Assembly (NCBI GenBank): GCA_031275535.1 | Contig: JAISOR010000104.1 | Location: forward strand, 1 to 8,573 | DNA: 8,573 nt | Source of the DNA: Treponema sp. | GTDB lineage: Bacteria; Spirochaetota; Spirochaetia; Treponematales; Breznakiellaceae | Direction of reading: 5' to 3' | Part shown: piece after piece, positions 7,844 through 8,573 of the stretch | Layout of the letters: every line of letters starts with the position of its first letter | How positions within the stretch are numbered: position 1 is the stretch's first letter | Notes under the pieces: generated by a model | Seen by the model: only the letters and a program-made list of their open reading frames with translations | What the model was told of the DNA's origin: nothing | The model's database searches: none | Translations under genes and position numbers: made by a program

Positions 7844-8425
7844 ATGCAAAGATCGATTTTGTTTGTTTTTGTTGTTCTGTGTATCCTGGGGACCGGTTCG
7901 GGAATGTCCTCCCTGGGGGCTGCGGAAAATACCCAGGCCCTGGAGGTCATTACAAACAACTATGCGGCCCGGAATTTTGCCCCCGGAGCGGTAAACAAGG
8001 CCGACCTGGACAGGATCCTCGCTGCCGGAGTCCGGGCGCCCAGCGCCGGCAACCGGCAGCCCTGGCGTTTTACGGTGGTTCAGAATCAGGCCCTGGCCAA
8101 ACGGATTGTGCCCAATATAAGCGATGGAAATGTTTTGATCATCATTTCCGCCGCGGGGGACGGAAAGACCAATGGCAGCGTAATCCTGGACTGCGCCCTG
8201 GCAACGGAGAGCATCTATCTTGCGGCCCAGGCCCTGGGCTTGGGTTCCCGAATATACACCGGCCCCATGGATACTGTCAACAGCCAGCTTAAAGCCGAAC
8301 TGGGCCTGCCCAACGATTACAGCGCCGTGGCCCTGGTCCGGATCGGGCAGGTCGCTCCGGGCACCGATGCGGTAAGCTCCGCTTCCGGCAGGAAGTCTCC
8401 GGACAGCGTCGTTACCTATAAATAG
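7844..8425 (+). CDS. Exported nitroreductase-family protein (193 aa)
   Basis: Residues 1-27 look like a Sec signal peptide: basic R3, a hydrophobic run from 5 to 16, and a GAA site predicting cleavage after A27, before ENTQ. The mature part matches the compact FMN-dependent nitroreductase fold: NNYAARNF near the start, the flavin-binding signature RAPSAGNRQPW at 64-74, a hydrophobic strand VLIIISA, then DCALATESIYLAAQALGLGS, which corresponds to the family's D..A..NL.LAA..LGLG helix, and a closing strand with VALVRIGQ. At about 165 mature residues it is at the short end of the family. Most relatives are cytoplasmic NAD(P)H-dependent reductases, so the export signal is odd: a periplasmic version would need flavin outside and a non-NAD(P)H electron source. 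It follows the kinase by 17 nt with a strong purine-rich ribosome site (ggaaggaaagg), so it is probably co-transcribed. Substrate unknown; the fold call is firm, the reductase activity less so. Confidence 0.87.
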   Translation: MQRSILFVFVVLCILGTGSGMSSLGAAENTQALEVITNNYAARNFAPGAVNKADLDRILAAGVRAPSAGNRQPWRFTVVQNQALAKRIVPNISDGNVLIIISAAGDGKTNGSVILDCALATESIYLAAQALGLGSRIYTGPMDTVNSQLKAELGLPNDYSAVALVRIGQVAPGTDAVSSASGRKSPDSVVTYK

Positions 8426-8485
8426 CCCTGCATCGGCGGAGATCCCCCTCCTGGGAATGAAAGGCCGCTTCCCCGAAAACGAACC

Positions 8486-8514
8486 TTGTAAACCCGGGGA
8501 TGTGGAGGTATATT
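8486..8514 (+). promoter_or_regulatory. Candidate promoter facing the right edge
   Basis: TTGTAA at 8486-8491 (4 of 6), a 17-nt spacer, then TATATT at 8509-8514 (5 of 6). This is the best -35/-10 pair I see in the window, and it lies in the spacer after the nitroreductase gene. Transcription would start near 8521, at the left end of a perfect inverted repeat. The spacer also contains GGAGGT (8504-8509), which could instead be a ribosome site, so the two readings compete. Confidence 0.4.
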
Positions 8515-8521
8515 AATTGAG

Positions 8522-8552
8522 GCAGTTCCAAAATGTCAGATTTTGGAACTGC
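8522..8552. repeat. Perfect 13-bp inverted repeat
   Basis: Arms gcagttccaaaat (8522-8534) and attttggaactgc (8540-8552) with a 5-nt loop (gtcag). It is the longest dyad I found in the window. No T-run follows on either strand, so it is not a classical intrinsic terminator. It may be an operator overlapping the start point of the candidate promoter, a 5'-end RNA hairpin, or one copy of a dispersed palindromic repeat. Confidence 0.75.
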
Positions 8553-8573
8553 AACCTTGAAAAATGCGGTTTC
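8533..8573 (+). CDS. Possible start of a further gene, 3'-partial
   Basis: An ATG at 8533 opens a frame running off the window and reading MSDFGTATLKNAV, with a weak GAGG at 8519-8522. A second option is TTG at 8517, eight bases after a good GGAGG (8504-8508), whose frame (starting RQFQNVRFWNC after the TTG) is also open to the edge. The two are in different frames, and at most one is real. With so few codons neither can be identified. Confidence 0.25.
   Translation, partial: MSDFGTATLKNAV

Noticed and set aside
7879..8292. Overlapping plus-strand frame inside the nitroreductase gene
   Set aside because: Its product is Gly/Pro-rich with no motif, while the main frame has clear family signatures. 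It is a shadow frame.
8470..8500. Possible terminator after the nitroreductase gene (tccccg paired with cgggga)
   Set aside because: The 6-bp stem has a loop of about 19 nt and no T-run behind it, too weak to call.
1..8573. CRISPR array, tRNA, rRNA or transposase gene
   Set aside because: I saw no regularly spaced repeats, no cloverleaf-like sequence with tRNA box motifs, no rRNA stretches and no transposase-like protein in the window.

Overview
This 8.6-kb window reads entirely left to right and holds five well-supported genes, packed tightly, with a sixth possible gene start at the right edge. The proteins point to a didermic bacterium with an inner-membrane, periplasm and lipoprotein economy. 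There is a cytoplasmic D-Ala-D-Ala ligase, a large exported M16 metallopeptidase with a relaxed lipobox, a BvgS/EvgS-type hybrid sensor kinase that also begins with a lipobox, and a small nitroreductase with a Sec signal. The relaxed lipobox, the codon use (many gcc, ggg, cgg and ctt codons, with AT-rich spacers) and the gene types would suit a host-associated spirochaete such as a gut Treponema. This is an impression from style only; no rRNA or marker gene here settles the organism.

Layout. Bases 1-1080 are a D-alanine--D-alanine ligase (ddl) missing only its first few codons. Bases 1081-1199 are an AT-rich spacer with a small inverted repeat over the ddl stop codon and a plausible promoter. 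Bases 1200-1499 encode an unrecognised 99-residue, helix-rich soluble protein. Bases 1542-4439 encode a two-domain M16 (PqqL-like) zinc peptidase. Bases 4467-7826 encode a 1119-residue hybrid histidine kinase: lipobox, two Venus-flytrap domains, one membrane segment, PAS, HisKA, HATPase and receiver. Bases 7844-8425 encode an exported nitroreductase-fold protein. Bases 8426-8573 carry a candidate promoter followed directly by a perfect 13-bp inverted repeat, in which a further reading frame may begin.

How they may work together. The spacers between the 99-residue gene, the peptidase, the kinase and the nitroreductase are 42, 27 and 17 nt, and no convincing terminator separates them, so they look like one transcription unit distinct from ddl. 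Known family roles suggest a peptidase acting on envelope or imported polypeptides beside a sensor whose flytrap domains bind small solutes. A link through peptide or amino-acid ligands is inference. The kinase has a receiver but no HPt domain, and no separate response regulator is present, so its output partner must lie elsewhere. The most unusual points are a Gly/Asp-rich low-complexity insertion in the ligand-side loop of the first flytrap domain, lipobox-like starts on both large proteins, the export signal on the nitroreductase, and the promoter-proximal palindrome at the right edge.
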